Shown: positions 10,531 to 22,229, counted from the first letter of the stretch. The stretch is 64,000 nt of DNA from Amphiura filiformis (GCF_039555335.1 NC_092640.1:27499446-27563445); one strand, 5' to 3'. Notes: generated from the letters alone by a model not told the origin. Numbers and translations: made by a program.

Positions 10531-11732
10531 AAGAGTATGAGCGGCATGAGCCGCGAATATTCTTACTAACTAGTAGCACCCACCGAAGTAGGAGGTGTGC
10601 TCTTATAGCCAGTTGTCCTGGTCTCAAACTTGTCATCAACTCCAATATGTTTATCTATAAACCTGTCACCAACTGCAATTCCTTTACCTTTGACAAGAGT
10701 TGATCTACAGTCGTGTTCACATTGCCGGCGGAACTTGGTCGGCGCAAGTTGCTAGGAGTAGCGGTTAGTCCATACAGGACCAACGCAATATTTAGCACTA
10801 TAATCAACGCCGTCCACGCCTGACGGCGTGGACTATCGTACTAAATGGAGCGTGGTCCTCCTTGAAGGACTAGTAGCGGTAGGCGCTGCCAGGAGTAGGT
10901 GCAGTGCGAACGATGGTCAGCGTAAGTTCCGCCAGGCGTACGTCCGACGATTTACTCCTTTACATATCGCGTGGTTGATAAAGGTCACAGAAACACCGGA
11001 AGTGGTACCCAATGGCCTTTTAGTACCTTTTAGTAAAATAGCTATAACTTTGAAAGTAATTAAGTATGAACTTCATATTTGATGTGGTGAATACATGTGA
11101 CATGTATATTCAATGTTCAATTTTGATAAAAATAGTTCGTTTTACATGGTAAACCGTGGATGTTTGTCTGAACACTACTTGTGAAAGGTCTTAAAGCTAT
11201 AAATCTATAGAGGATAGAGGATCCAATGTTGCATATTGAAGAAGCACGGGCTTGTCAATAAACACCAACATGACTGGTGATGTATATGCTAGTAAACACG
11301 CTCAACACTCAGACAGCTTTTCAGAAAGAACTCTACAATAACCAATTAACCATGATGATACAATATTAGAAACCGGCTTCCAGAACGTATACAAATAATA
11401 TCCTGGTGCTTTATTGTTGTTCCCTAATTTGTTTAGGTGTTAACAGAGGAAGAGGCTTACGCTTCATAAACTTGGAACATGGTACTTAACTATGGTAATA
11501 ATAATGGTGATAATAGCTTTTACATCCGGTACGAATATCGCAGTGTGTCCCAATCAACATTACCTTATGGTTTTATTTTGTTATATACTTCCAAAAGTGC
11601 ACAATGGTGTCGCAACATTTAAAACGGAATATGTAGCACAATATGTTTCTACATAATATCATAATTATATATCACATATTCTGTGATTACAAGGAAACAG
11701 ATGATATCCTATATGCAACGAATGTCGCAATG
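10531..11732. other. Non-coding stretch with a perfect small hairpin
   Basis: No gene was seen. At 10812-10833 there is a perfect 9-bp stem GTCCACGCC/GGCGTGGAC with a 4-base loop TGAC, in a locally GC-rich patch (10720-10970) unlike its surroundings. The patch may belong to an unidentified repeat. Confidence 0.45.
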
Positions 11733-12218
11733 TACACCAGGCACAAAAAGAAACTCGTCAGTTATTCATCCTTGCTGTTCAATAACTTGATAATTTTGGA
11801 GTATTCTGAAATATACATTTTGTTAATTGGATTTTTCTTTCTCATTTGACACCCTGTTCGTGAACATTGAGCAAGAATTGACCAAGATATTCGCCTCCAA
11901 ACTCTCAAACCCTAAAATGAAAAGTTGCAATTTTAACGATTCAATTGTACCGGTTACACTGTGTGCTTTATTGATTGGCCCGTGGTGTTTGCGTGCAATA
12001 CAACGATGCGTTCCCATTGAAAATCGTTGAAAATGCAACTTTTGATTTTGGGGTTTGAGGCTTTTGAGGCGCATATCTTGGTCAACTCTTGTTCGTTTTT
12101 CACAAACAGGGTGTCAAATGAGAAAGCAAAGTCCAATTATCAGAATAATCCAAAATTATCAAGTTATTGAACAGTAAGGATGAATATAACTGACGAGTTT
12201 CTTTTTGTGCCTGGTGTA
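11733..12218. mobile_element. Foldback MITE just upstream of methyltransferase copy 1
   Basis: The left end TACACCAGGCACAAAAAG is mirrored by CTTTTTGTGCCTGGTGTA at the right. The arms share AACTCGTCAGTTAT, TTCAATAACTTGATAATTTTGG and, further in, CATTTGACACCCTGTT. The element is 486 bp. It ends about 60 bp before the ATG of copy 1, so it lies in the proximal promoter or a 5' intron. It is not seen upstream of copy 2, which suggests insertion after the duplication. The superfamily is not determined. Confidence 0.75.
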
Positions 12219-12277
12219 GTTAATTATGTCAAGTTTGTTCACAAGCAATTTGTTTGTCTATTTCGAATTTCAGCAAC

Positions 12278-15200
12278 ATGGCGTCAACAGCAGAAACAGA
12301 AAATGCCTTTCTGACAGAATGACTCAATTGGTGGGTGATAGCCATCTGTGTTTGTCTGTAGCACTAGGCGTTCAGACTGGATTGTTTGAAAAGATGGCGG
12401 AATGGGACGAACCAAAATCTTCTACAGAGATTGCTCAAGCCACGGATTCAAAAGAACGGTAAGACTGCATTGATGATAGTGTTCTTTTAGCCAGTTACCT
12501 AACACTTTGACTTACTTGCAATTTACTTATTTGAAAACGCTTTCATATATTCATTTTATGATGAAATCTAGATCTTGCAGCTGAGATTTATTCAATTGCA
12601 TAGTCTCAGCTTGCAGGTTTCTAACAATACAGTAAGCCAAAACTGTAAGGTACCAGTTGTGTTCACCCCTGTATATCCAAATAATGACAACAATTTAAGA
12701 CCTTACTTGTTGAAATTGGTTGAGAATTAAAGAAACAGTGATCTAAAACCTTATCAACGAAATCAAAAGTTGCACTTTTATGTTCTAATCAATGAAAGCA
12801 CGACGCTAGTTATAACGTGCTAATCAATGGAAGCACGGCGCCAGGTCTCTTTTTCACGAACGCTTTGTGTACAAACCAATAGGGCATGCGATGGAGCAAA
12901 CTGCAACTTTTAAATTGGCATCTTCTTTGGGCAGTCAAGTCTTTATTTCTTGAACAAATTCGAGCTAAAAGATGTAGCTATTGGATGCCTGTTCCAATTA
13001 TGACATATCATTCTGTCTTTGTTTCGGATATACAGGGGATGAACATAACCCGTACCTTAATTTTTTGGCGTACTGTATAATGGAAGTACTGATTTTCTCC
13101 TTCGAGTTCGAATATGTACTTCAAATTCTGGTCAATGGTTCAAAGCTATTTGAATAAAATCAAATTCTCATTATTTTGTTTGAATGCAGCTATGTTAGGG
13201 AGTGGCTTGGAGCAATGGTCACAGGCAAAATCGTCGAATTATCGTCAGATTCCGCAGGAGTGGATCGGTTCTTGCTACCGCCACGTCGACGTAATGCGTT
13301 AACAAAAGCAGGGGCTTCAAACAGTAGCGCTTCTTATTCACTGACTATTCCTGCTCTGGCAGAAGTATTTGGTAAAATTGTAAACTGCTTCAAGAAAGAC
13401 GGACCAAAAGGTACGATCAGATTTTACTTGTTAAGGCCAGAGTAATGGGAGAGAACATGGACCTTTTCGAGCACCATTATTTCTGAATTGTATGTCCAAA
13501 GTATATAAAACTATACATTTTTGGAAAGGAAATGAGTCAAGGAATCCCATGCTGACGTCAGATTTCGAGTTTTTGAAAAAATCACAAAAATTCACTTTTT
13601 TACTCCAATTTTTTTTGAAAACTTAGAAAAAAATCCGTTCGGAGTAAAAAAAAATCAGTAAGATTTTCATGAAGAAGAGACATGAACTTAGGGAAGGTTT
13701 TTTTATTTTTTTTAAATTCGTCTCTTTTTTTCGAAATATTGAAAAAAACATGTGAAAAAAGCAATTTTGTCACTCTATTAAGCTAAAAATTGCACATAAT
13801 GGTGCATATTTTTGTTTAAAAGTTTACCTTTTGCTTGCATATTTTTTGAATTATCTTGTCTCAAAAATCGTGCAATATTAATGCACAAAACGTCCTTATA
13901 TTTTAAAAGACTTTCACTTTCGGTAAGACTTTCACGATTGTCAAAGCTGTATCTGGTGCATGGTCTAAATATACATCTTTTTGCACCAATGAATCTATAA
14001 TGTCTGCTTTCAGTGCGCAAAAATTCAAAATAATTAAATAATCTAACAGGCATTTTGACTGCAAATTTTTGTTTTGTTTACACCACATTTGCTGGCGTTA
14101 ACAACATACCGAATGCGCCTTGACTGCGTTGGACATACGCGTCACGCGACGCGAATCGCGCGCGTAATCACAATATTTCGCATTTGCGCATTTGTGACTC
14201 ATAATTTCCCGCCAATTTGCTAAGCTGTCTTGAGCCATGTGACTTTTTAGAGTTGAAAAGATTGAAATAAATCCGAGTAAATATTAGCGAGTTGTATTTT
14301 ATCAGTTTCAAGTGAAAGAATACATCTTAGTGTTGATAAATATCAAGAAATCTCAAATTCGGGCATGGGCGAATGTGTCTTCCATTACTCTGGCCTTAAA
14401 AAGAGCACCATCACCACCACCACCACCATCATCACTACAACTACCATCACCACCAGAACCACCACCATCACCACTACAACCATCAACACCATCATCATCA
14501 GCATCAGCAGCTGCAGCAGCAGCATCATTATCACTTTTTCATCTAATTGTTGTTCATCTCCTGCTTCGTCTTTTTCTTGTTTTCCTTAATATCATCTTCT
14601 CACTTACTGCTTTTTCTTCTGCTACTGCTTCTCCTGCTACGCCCCATGTTGCAGGAAGAAAATGAGAGATTGTGGATATATATTCATTTAGCACCATTTT
14701 GTAAAAATCTGCACAAATTTGCTGTTTCGTAGCAGTAAAAGAGCTATTTATTGGCAGCTATTTATTGGCAGTTTTAATAGATTTATAAGAATTTGAAACA
14801 ATTGTGTACAATTTATTGCAATTTCCTGTGATTTATTAAAAAGAGGATTTTATTGGTCACAATTTTTGTCGCCACCCTTTTAACCTGATACCTTTGGACA
14901 CACTACTTTATTATTACTACATTATACCTGTATATCCTATCACAGGGGTATCCTATTCAGACTACAGTGATGTTTATTGGACAGCATTAGACGGATGGAC
15001 TGAAGACACATACAAGAAACACCTTCTGGCTGATATTATACCAGCAATACCAGGCATGACAAAGACACTTGGTAGGTCACACACAGTCATCCCAAGTACC
15101 CATCCCACCCCAAACACGCACGTTACCCAAACACCCATCACCACTCCACACTTGCCCGAATCTATTCCGAAAATAAATCGGCAGCACTGGGCATACGCAC

Positions 15201-17421
15201 CGTAGTACGGGTATTGTAGTTTTGCCAATGCAACAAGTAAGCCAGGGAATTCATATCATGTTGCTTCAATGTGCGAAGCTATATTCCAAGTTTAAGGTGG
15301 TACCACACCTGATAAATTGTGTGACTAATTTTGCATTTTTCTCACACAAAATAACTACATACTGGTAACACAATGTATATTATAAGGGCAAGGAATCCAA
15401 TTACTCACTGAAATTTCAGTGATTCAAGACAAGTGGTTCATTATATATGTTAAGAAATGAGGTACATTGTAGCGACACCTCTTTTCTTATCATAAATAAC
15501 GTGCCGCTTGTCTTGAGTCACTGTAATTCCAGTGTAGTACCTGGATTCCACGGCCCTATAATATACATAACATTTGTTACCAGTGTGTTATTATTTTTTG
15601 AGAAAAATGGAAAAATAGTCACAAATTTATCAAGGGGTGTAGTACCACCTTAAAGAATCTCAAACGATAAAAGAAACTTACAAATATATGAAGATATTAT
15701 CCTGCTGTCGTATTCAATTATGAAACTCTGTTGATTTGAAAACATTTAAATATCCCTGACAATGGATCTGAGCAGTTGTCATGACTTGTGTTTTAAAGTT
15801 ATGTTTATCATACCAATCATACTCTACCAAGAGCGAAGCATACTGTGGTTTATCTGGTCCTTTTAAAGGATATTTATATAATATTGAATGGCTTTGAGTG
15901 TGATACAAGAATATATTGCACGAGATAGAAAAATATTGCACGAGTCGAAGACGAGTGCAATATTTTTCTATCGAGTGCAATATATTCTTGTATCACACGA
16001 AAACAAGCCATTCAATATTATTATTATTATTTATATCAGGCTTTTGCTATGCGGTAAAATGAAAATTTAAGCTTACCTAGTCACCGGGTTTAACCAATGT
16101 GTATTGTAATGTAAGCTTACCTTTTGACCTTCTTGTTTTCTGCTCTTTGCTCTCCAAAGACAATTTCGGAATAATTATATATATGTTTATTTGTAGATGT
16201 GGATTATATACTAAGGTTATCATCATCCAGAATTGCCGCGCCGCGAATTAAGTTTGTGATTTTACTTGTTTATACAGTACGAAATCTCCTGTGAGCCGTT
16301 ACGATGTCTGTAGTGTATCGTATTGTTGTGCTGTTGTATCATGACGCGTGTTGGTGCCATAACCATGGTAACTCGCGACGCGTACGCGATACGCGTACAA
16401 TATTCAAGAAATATTGTATTGCATCCGGGTATTTTAAAAATATTGTACAATATACAGTTTTATTGTATCGCTCAAAAGCCTGATATAAATAATAATAGTA
16501 TTTACACAACAAGGTCAATCTAGTTGTGAACTAATATAGGTCAGTCAATCTACATTCAAAAAAATGATGGGCAAATATTTGACAGTTTTGGACAGATTAG
16601 GTTGAACTTGACAGTATGTTTGATTCTGTATCTTTATCATTCAAGATACCATATCATGGCTACAAATATTGAGATATCCAGACAAATGAGGTATCAAAAT
16701 TTGCATTTTAAAAACTAAAATGGATTTCTTTTTTACTATTTCAGTTTTAAAATTGGATTATTTTTTAGTTAAAGGGGGTAATTACTTTTTGGGATATGTT
16801 TATATAGGACTAACGTAAATATACTAAGAACGAACCAAATTTGTGTCCTCTTTCTCAGAATGCGGAACCAGTATTTTGGACATTGGCTGTGGCACCGGAG
16901 CAACCAGTACACTCCTTGCAGCTGCCTTTCCGAGTAGCACTGTTTTGGCAGTGGACACAAGTGGTAAAGCGCTTGAAATCTTACAATCGAAAGTTCTAAA
17001 ACATAACCTTAATAACATCACCGTAGCGAAACAAGATGCGTGTACGCTTCCTTCAGACTGGTCAGGCAAGTTTGACTTTGTCTTGGCTAATGATATGGTC
17101 CATGTTACCGCCCAGCCGGCAGACGTATTACGTTGCTGCTACGAAGTGCTGAAGACTGATGGGACATTCGCTCTGATTGGTGACTACACACATAGCTCAA
17201 TAGCTAAAAATATCCAGTTCCCATATGCACCTATGCTTTATAACTTCGGTGTTTTTAATTGCATGCCCGTATCCTTAAATGAAGATGGTATGGGATTAGG
17301 TCCAGCTTGGGGTATTGAAAAAGCGGGAGAAATGATAAGAGTGGCAGGATTTACAGAGGTGCTGTTAACGCAATGCCCGACTGATATGGACGCGATGATG
17401 TTTGTATGTAAAAAGACATAG
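12278..17421 (+). CDS. SAM-dependent methyltransferase, Rv2258c-like, copy 1 (four exons)
   Basis: Exons are 12278-12458, 13190-13410, 14946-15071 and 16859-17421 (stop TAG). All have GT/AG borders, and exons 2 and 3 have exactly the lengths of copy 2. Exons 1-2 encode the winged-helix N-terminal domain of the family (MTQLVGDSHLCLSVALG, then RYVREWLGAMVTG). Exon 4 holds the Rossmann methyltransferase core with motif I ILDIGCGTGATST, the acidic post-I VLAVDTS and FDFVLANDMVH. These proteins transfer a methyl group from S-adenosylmethionine; the substrate is unknown. Compared with copy 2, one base is missing in exon 1, so the natural ATG at 12278 reads into TGA after 14 codons. An ATG at 12319 is in the correct frame and would lose only about 15 residues. 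TTTCAG directly before CAACATGG suggests a 5' non-coding exon upstream. The gene is either functional from the second ATG or a young pseudogene. Confidence 0.85.
13440..14390. other. Intron 2 of methyltransferase copy 1, left part
   Basis: AT-rich non-coding DNA with homopolymer runs (13590-13760). No exon or clear inverted-repeat element was identified. Confidence 0.4.
14395..14545. repeat. (CAC/CAT)n microsatellite in intron 2 of copy 1
   Basis: Imperfect trinucleotide repeats of CAC, CAT and CAG run for about 140 bp. They are followed by a pyrimidine-rich stretch (TTCATCTCCTGCTTCGTC) that is homologous to DNA near 41003-41020 in intron 2 of copy 2. A related CAC-rich tract lies at 32446-32520 of copy 2, so the repeat predates the duplication. 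Confidence 0.8.
15292..15653. mobile_element. TTAA-flanked foldback MITE in intron 3 of copy 1
   Basis: The element is bounded by TTAA at 15292-15295 and 15650-15653. The left end AAGGTGGTACCACACC is mirrored by GGTGTAGTACCACCTT. The inner arms share GATAAATT and CATTTTTCTCA. It is 362 bp and has no reading frame. This is a different sequence family from the 665-bp MITEs but has the same target. A half-site of related sequence (GGGGGTACTACACCC) occurs at about 26459. Confidence 0.75.
15880..16019. repeat. 140-bp strong palindrome
   Basis: The arms AATATTGAATGGCTT and AAGCCATTCAATATT are continued by GTGTGATACAAGAATATATT and TGCACGAGATAGAAAAATAT, mirrored around a short CGAAGACG centre. The region just to the right (about 16022-16492) is bounded by another inverted pair, ATTTATATCAGGCTTTT and AAAAGCCTGATATAAAT. 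This may be one composite foldback or two nested ones. Confidence 0.75.
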
Positions 17422-17917
17422 CAGGGGCATAGCAAGAGCATCAGAGGCCCCTGGACAATGAGCAGTACGGGCCCTTTGAACCAGGGCGGGATTTACTTTA
17501 TCGGGGCCCTGGACCAGACTAAAATTTGGAGGCCCCGAACTCAAGTGCCGAGAAAGGTATGTGCACTTAAGTCAGTGGCCAAGTTTTGGTTTACGTATAA
17601 TATAGAGGGGGACCAACATATTTTGTTACGATATTACTCGGACATTTGCGCGCAAAGCACGCAAAAAAATTCAATTTCAGACTATTTTAGCCCAGATCAA
17701 CATTTTACAATTTTGCCCTATATTGGCCAAAAACAAATTTTGGGGCCCCACATTTTTGAGGCCCTGGACCCTAGCCCATCTGGCCCAATGGTAAATCCGG
17801 CCCTGCTTTCCATTATCAGCCCTTATCTAATTTTCGCTTTTGTGCTTGGGGCCCCCTGAACCCTCGGGCGCCCCATGGACTTCGTCCACCCTGTCCCCCC
17901 GTTTGCTACGCCCCATG
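17422..17917. mobile_element. MITE inserted at the stop codon of methyltransferase copy 1
   Basis: Terminal inverted repeats are CAGGGGCATAGCAA and TTGCTACGCCCCATG. The element begins on the base after TAG (17419-17421). The pentamer CATAG stands on both sides. In copy 2 the matching sequence runs uninterrupted from the stop codon into AGAGTCAT, which gives an empty site. The CATAG duplication therefore preserved the stop codon. The interior is G/C-rich with repeated GGGCCCTGGACC-type blocks. The termini resemble hAT elements, but a 5-bp duplication is short for that group. Confidence 0.8.
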
Positions 17918-18174
17918 CATAGAGTCATTGGCTGGTATACTATTGCTAACTAAATTCGATTCCTGTGCAATGCACATACCTAATTTCAGCAATCGGTATT
18001 TTTTCTCACAACAGCTAGAATTAAGATGAAGTTTATGATATAAACAGCGCGCGCCTATTGAGTGTAAATGTACAAAATGACAAATTCGGGGAGACGTGAC
18101 TCCCAATAAATACCTCCAGATGATAAGCACCCCAATTGAGCACCCCTTAATAAGTGTTAACTGCAAAGTTGGGA

Positions 18175-18441
18175 CACATGAAGATTTGAGCGCAAGAAGA
18201 TCGTAAGTTCATTTGGCCCCTCAACATGTATACATAAAGTTGCATATAGTTTCGTATAGTTTGGTAATGTTTTATACATGTTCAGGGGCCAAAACAAATC
18301 TTTCATAACCTTTGATGATGTTTTCATCCTGGAACATGTATTAAACATTATAAAACCGTAAGAAACTATACGTAACTTTAGTGTATACATGTTGAGGGGC
18401 CAAGTGGACTTACGGTCTTCTTGCGCTCAGGTCTTCACATG
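18175..18441. repeat. Foldback element, ~267 bp
   Basis: The left arm has GAGCGCAAGAAGATCGTAAG and TTGGCCCCTCAACATGTATA. The right arm has their mirror, TATACATGTTGAGGGGCCAA and CTTACGGTCTTCTTGCGCTC. The interior shows a further partial mirror (CATGTTCAGGGGCC). There is no coding capacity. Confidence 0.75.
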
Positions 18442-18496
18442 TTAAAAGTTTAACCATCACGGATTACCACGGATTAAACTTCTAATAACGTGCAAA

Positions 18497-18560
18497 AAGA
18501 AGAAAGAAAGAAAGGAAGGAAGGAAGGAAGGAAGGAAGGAAGAAAGAAAAGAAAGAAGAC
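18497..18560. repeat. (GGAA)n microsatellite
   Basis: A purine tract made of GAAA and then GGAA tetranucleotides. Confidence 0.9.
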
Positions 18561-19085
18561 CACGTATTCTACTTGATGACCCTCCATTTGTTTATCAGCT
18601 TGGAGCCCTGGTTTAATGATCATACTCGGGGTTCAGATGGCAATGAAAGCATATCCTCGATGACTGACATTGTAACACTTATCTTACTTCAAACATGCTA
18701 ATTAAAGTGCAGTGTATAGGCAATTATATTGACTACTTAATTAACAAAACTAAACACTAACCATGCTAACCCGGTTGGACGTTTTGTCCTAGTACCAGAT
18801 CTTGATGACGCCCTGTAAGATTCGTCATAAGGCAGTTTAGGTTCAATAAAATTATACGCCAAAATGATACACTCCAAATTTAACATTTAACATTTTTGTG
18901 GTATTTACAGTAGCAAGGGGCCACTAGGGTCGGGAAATGTATGAAATTTGTGTTTTCATATACAAAATAAATATTTTAAAAAAATCATAGTAAAGGCGTT
19001 ATCGCTCCTTCTCAATCATCTTCCATGAGCATGATCATGATGATGAGCGGAGGAATATAATATTATATCATATTGGGTTATATAA
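18561..19085. other. Non-coding stretch
   Basis: Nothing recognisable was seen, apart from a weak (ATGATC) cluster near 19015-19045. Confidence 0.35.
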
Positions 19086-19086
19086 G

Positions 19087-21055
19087 TTCAGTTCAGTTCA
19101 GTTCAGTTTTATTTTCATCTCAACACACATACATATAAATAACATGATATAGAAAGAAACATTTTGTAATAAATTAGTAACAATGCAATGCCAAATAATT
19201 TACAATTGAGATACCAATATTAATATTACAAAATAATATTTTAATAATGTGGTATGAGAGATGTAGATGCCACAGAAACGCAAAGCGTGCAAAGTTGTGG
19301 CACCCATTTGAAGGTTACAGACAAGTCTATACACCGATCCGAGAAGCGTTTACTGTATTTGGCCCTCTATTGACGGAACCACAGGTGTACCAGTGCGGGA
19401 GATTTAATTTGTTCAATCAATTCATGATCGTGTATTGAAAATCACTGTTGTGTACAATTCTGTATAGCATACTAAAAAGTAATGGATGGAACCCCCGACC
19501 TTGGTACACCGCAGTTTTACGTCGGGGACACCGCAGTAATGGCCTAGTCGGATTGGTGTATAGCTTAAATACAATATTCGATATTTATAAGGTTACAAAT
19601 TCTATGAATGCCATAGACAGACAACATAAAGTCCGAAAAATCAATGAAGCATAAAATGCGAACTAAAGCAGCGCATGTAAATCCATCATGCAGGAGAAAG
19701 CACTTTAAACATCATCATGTAAATATCCATTGATGAGGTTTTGTTTGAATGTTTTTTTAAATACGGTAGGAGACGGGTGAGTTTAAGGGATTGGTCAAGA
19801 TCATTCCAGAGGAGAGCACCATGTGTTTTGATGGTGTTGCTAGCAAAAACCGTATTAAATAATTGGATGTGAAAGTCTTTAGAATGTCTGGTATCGTGTG
19901 TATGGATGTCGTCATTAGTAGTAAAGAAGTTGTCGTAGAGGTCATTTGGTAGCATTTTGTAATGAAATTTATGCATAAAAATTGCTGTTTGAAATTTGAA
20001 TATGTCATGGATCTTATTGCATTTAATTGGTGGAAAAGTGGGTCAGTGTGGGCGAGCCACAAAGAATTTGTGCACGTCCTAACAACTCGTTTTTGTAGGA
20101 GAAAAAGAGAATCCAGATTGGCGTTGTTTTTATCTGCCCAGACAATTGCACAGTAAGTTAAATAGGGAAGCACAAGTGTATTATATAAGGTTTGCAAAGA
20201 GGCCTCCGGTAGAAAAGGGCGGACTTTACGTATAATACCATTATATTTTGACACAATTTTAGTGATGTGTGTAGTGTGTGATTTCCAGCTGAGGTTATCA
20301 TCAATAAGTAGGCTTAGAAATTTGGTAGTATGAACCAGATTTAATTCTGTATTATCTATTAGTACTTTTATATTGATTTCAGATTTATTATTGTATTTAT
20401 TTTTAAAAAGCATATAATTAGTTTTTTTAATGTTTAGTGAAAGTTTATTTAATTTAAACCAATTTGATATTAAAATAAGCTCAGCATTAATGATTGATTC
20501 GAGGTGATGGTGATCTTCATGCGAAAAAAGTATGTTGGTATCATCTGCGAAAAGGATAAAATGTGGGATTTTGGAACACAGGGGAAGGTCATTAATATAT
20601 AATAAGAAGAGGAGGGGGCCAAGAATTGACCCCTGTGGAACTCCGCAGGTGATATTCGTGAGAGGAGAAACTGCTTCATTAAATACCACACATTGTTTCC
20701 TATCACTGAGATAATTTCGAATCCATGTATTGGCCAGACCTCTGATACCATAATGATCGAGTTTGTTCAAGAGGATGTTGTGGTTTAAGGTATCGAATGC
20801 CTTACTGAGGTCAAGAAAAATGCCTGCAACATGATGCTTTTTATCAAGGTTTTCTGCAATTTTGCAATAAAGCTCATTAATGACCATATATGTGGATCTT
20901 TGTGGCCGGAAACCAAACTGATGAGGACTTAGAATATCATGAAGTGATATAATTACTGTAATGTTAAAAAAAGGCAACAGGGACATTAAAGTATGTAATT
21001 TAATGTTACGTGTGTGAAGGTTGTCATTCATCCAAGTAGGACTAACCACCAGTTA
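19087..21055 (-). mobile_element. Jockey/CR1-like LINE, 5'-truncated
   Basis: The element lies on the minus strand. It contains most of a reverse transcriptase (19686-21049), then about 600 bp of 3' sequence that ends at a short direct repeat, four units of GTTCA on the plus strand (19087-19109). Short tandem repeats at the 3' end are usual for CR1/L2-type LINEs. The 5' part (ORF1, endonuclease) is absent. The interval 19110-19685 contains no recognised gene. Confidence 0.8.
19686..21049 (-). pseudogene. LINE reverse transcriptase (Jockey/CR1 type), frameshifted
   Basis: RT motifs appear in order: LSPHQFGFRPQRST, FLDLSKAFDTLNH (motif A Asp), GVPQGSILGPLLFLLYIND (motif B) and FILFADDTNILF (motif C, the Asp pair). 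They are followed by the LNIKKTNYMLF and YNTLVLPYLTYCAIVW segments found after the palm in Jockey and CR1 proteins. The frame 21049-19757 is open through these. Near 19970 it shifts, and homologous C-terminal sequence continues in the neighbouring frame down to 19686 (MHKFHYKMLPNDLYDNFF). There is no endonuclease domain. The RT part is well kept, so insertion is fairly recent, but the copy cannot move by itself. Confidence 0.9.
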
Positions 21056-21472
21056 AAGGGGGTTGAGAGATTTCAGAATAGAGTGTGTTTTTTCTTAAAA
21101 GGCATTTTTTTCACATGAACACTTCAAAAATCCTAAACACAATTATAATTTTGATCACAAAAATGGTTACAGCTATTATTACTACAACAGAATTATTTAA
21201 AGAATATCATAGTTCGGCCTACGTGTTAAACAAGCCGTGGGAAGGACATTTGGCTTGTTTTCTAGTCCAAACATTTCCGTTACAAAAGGATATCACCAAC
21301 AAATATTGCCGTTCACGGAGAAGCGTACCATGGCTTTGTATGAATAAGTTCAATGGCACAAAATTGAGCAACAAATAAATATAAACTTGAGTAATACGGG
21401 TGAAGGGGGGGGTCTTCGAAAAAAATGTCCGTGGATGTGCCGCAGGCTTTCTGATAATGACTTTCTGACATA

Positions 21473-22229
21473 CAGCGAGTGAGTGACTGTATCAGGTCGT
21501 GATCTTTTTTACCTTTGACCTGATAACAGACTTGTAGACTCCTGAGAGTTTGAACCGGCCCCCAGGATCGCGAGGACGAGAAACCTCACGTGAACAACGC
21601 TTTAGCGAAATGTGGATATCTCAAATGGGCACTGGATAAAGCGAATCAACCTAAAACTCACAAAACGGGTGACGTGGGCGATAAACGGCCAAATAAAGCC
21701 CACGTAGTGCTACCCTACATCAAAGGTACCTCTGAAGCCATCAGAAGGACATTTAGCAATTACGGTGTTAGCGTGTTCTTTAAACCTACATGTACCCGCA
21801 CACTAAGAGAAATCATTGTGTCACCCAAGGACAAGACAGAAAAGAAAGACATTACAGGTTCGGTATATTACATCCCATGCCAGGGCAAAACTGTAACCGG
21901 ACAGTGCAAAGAAGCCTATATTGGTGAAACTGAACGCTCCTTAAAAACACGGTTTCAGGAACATAGGAGGCCCAGTAGTACAGCATCAGAGGTCTCAAAC
22001 CACATTCACATCGAGTCTCCTGGACATTTCGTAGACTTAGATAAAGTTCACATACTCGATAGGGACAGCGGGTGGTTCCAACGTGGAGTCAAGGAAGCAG
22101 TTCACATCAAAGCCAACCAACCATCTCTCAACAAAAACGGGGGCCGGTTCAAACTCTCAGGAGTCTACGAGTCTGTTATCAGGTCAAAGGTCAAAAAGAT
22201 CACGACCTGATACAGTCACTCACTTGCTG
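21473..22229 (+). mobile_element. Penelope-like element fragment between 91-bp inverted repeats
   Basis: The left arm 21473-21563 is an almost exact reverse complement of 22139-22229. The arms include AGTCACTCACTCGCTG-type ends and the block TGATAACAGACTTGTAGACT with its mirror. The right arm also encodes the last ~25 codons of the GIY-YIG reading frame. So the left arm is an inverted partial copy of the element's own 3' end, as in the inverted pLTR arrangements known from Penelope-like elements. The RT domain is missing. Confidence 0.8.
21590..22210 (+). CDS. Penelope-like GIY-YIG endonuclease, C-terminal part
   Basis: 206 codons are open. They begin in the linker that precedes the nuclease in Penelope-like proteins (CGYLKWALDKA, then HVVLPYIKGTSEAIRRTF). 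The GIY-YIG nuclease core follows: VYYIPC, then AYIGETERSLKTRFQEH with the conserved Tyr-Ile-Gly and Arg, then KVHILDRDSGWFQRGVKEA with the conserved Glu, and NPS/LNKNGGRF-like ends. In an intact element this domain nicks DNA to prime reverse transcription. The RT half is absent upstream, where the inverted repeat stands instead, and the apparent start is not an initiation codon with context. It is a truncated but frame-intact copy. Confidence 0.85.
   Translation: MNNALAKCGYLKWALDKANQPKTHKTGDVGDKRPNKAHVVLPYIKGTSEAIRRTFSNYGVSVFFKPTCTRTLREIIVSPKDKTEKKDITGSVYYIPCQGKTVTGQCKEAYIGETERSLKTRFQEHRRPSSTASEVSNHIHIESPGHFVDLDKVHILDRDSGWFQRGVKEAVHIKANQPSLNKNGGRFKLSGVYESVIRSKVKKITT

Noticed and set aside
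14312-14665. Proline-, serine- and alanine-rich reading frames
   Set aside because: They are translations of the CAC/CAT/CAG microsatellite in intron 2 of methyltransferase copy 1.
17458-17859. 133-codon frame as a new gene
   Set aside because: It lies wholly inside the MITE at 17422-17917 and follows its G/C-rich repeated blocks; no motif was recognised.
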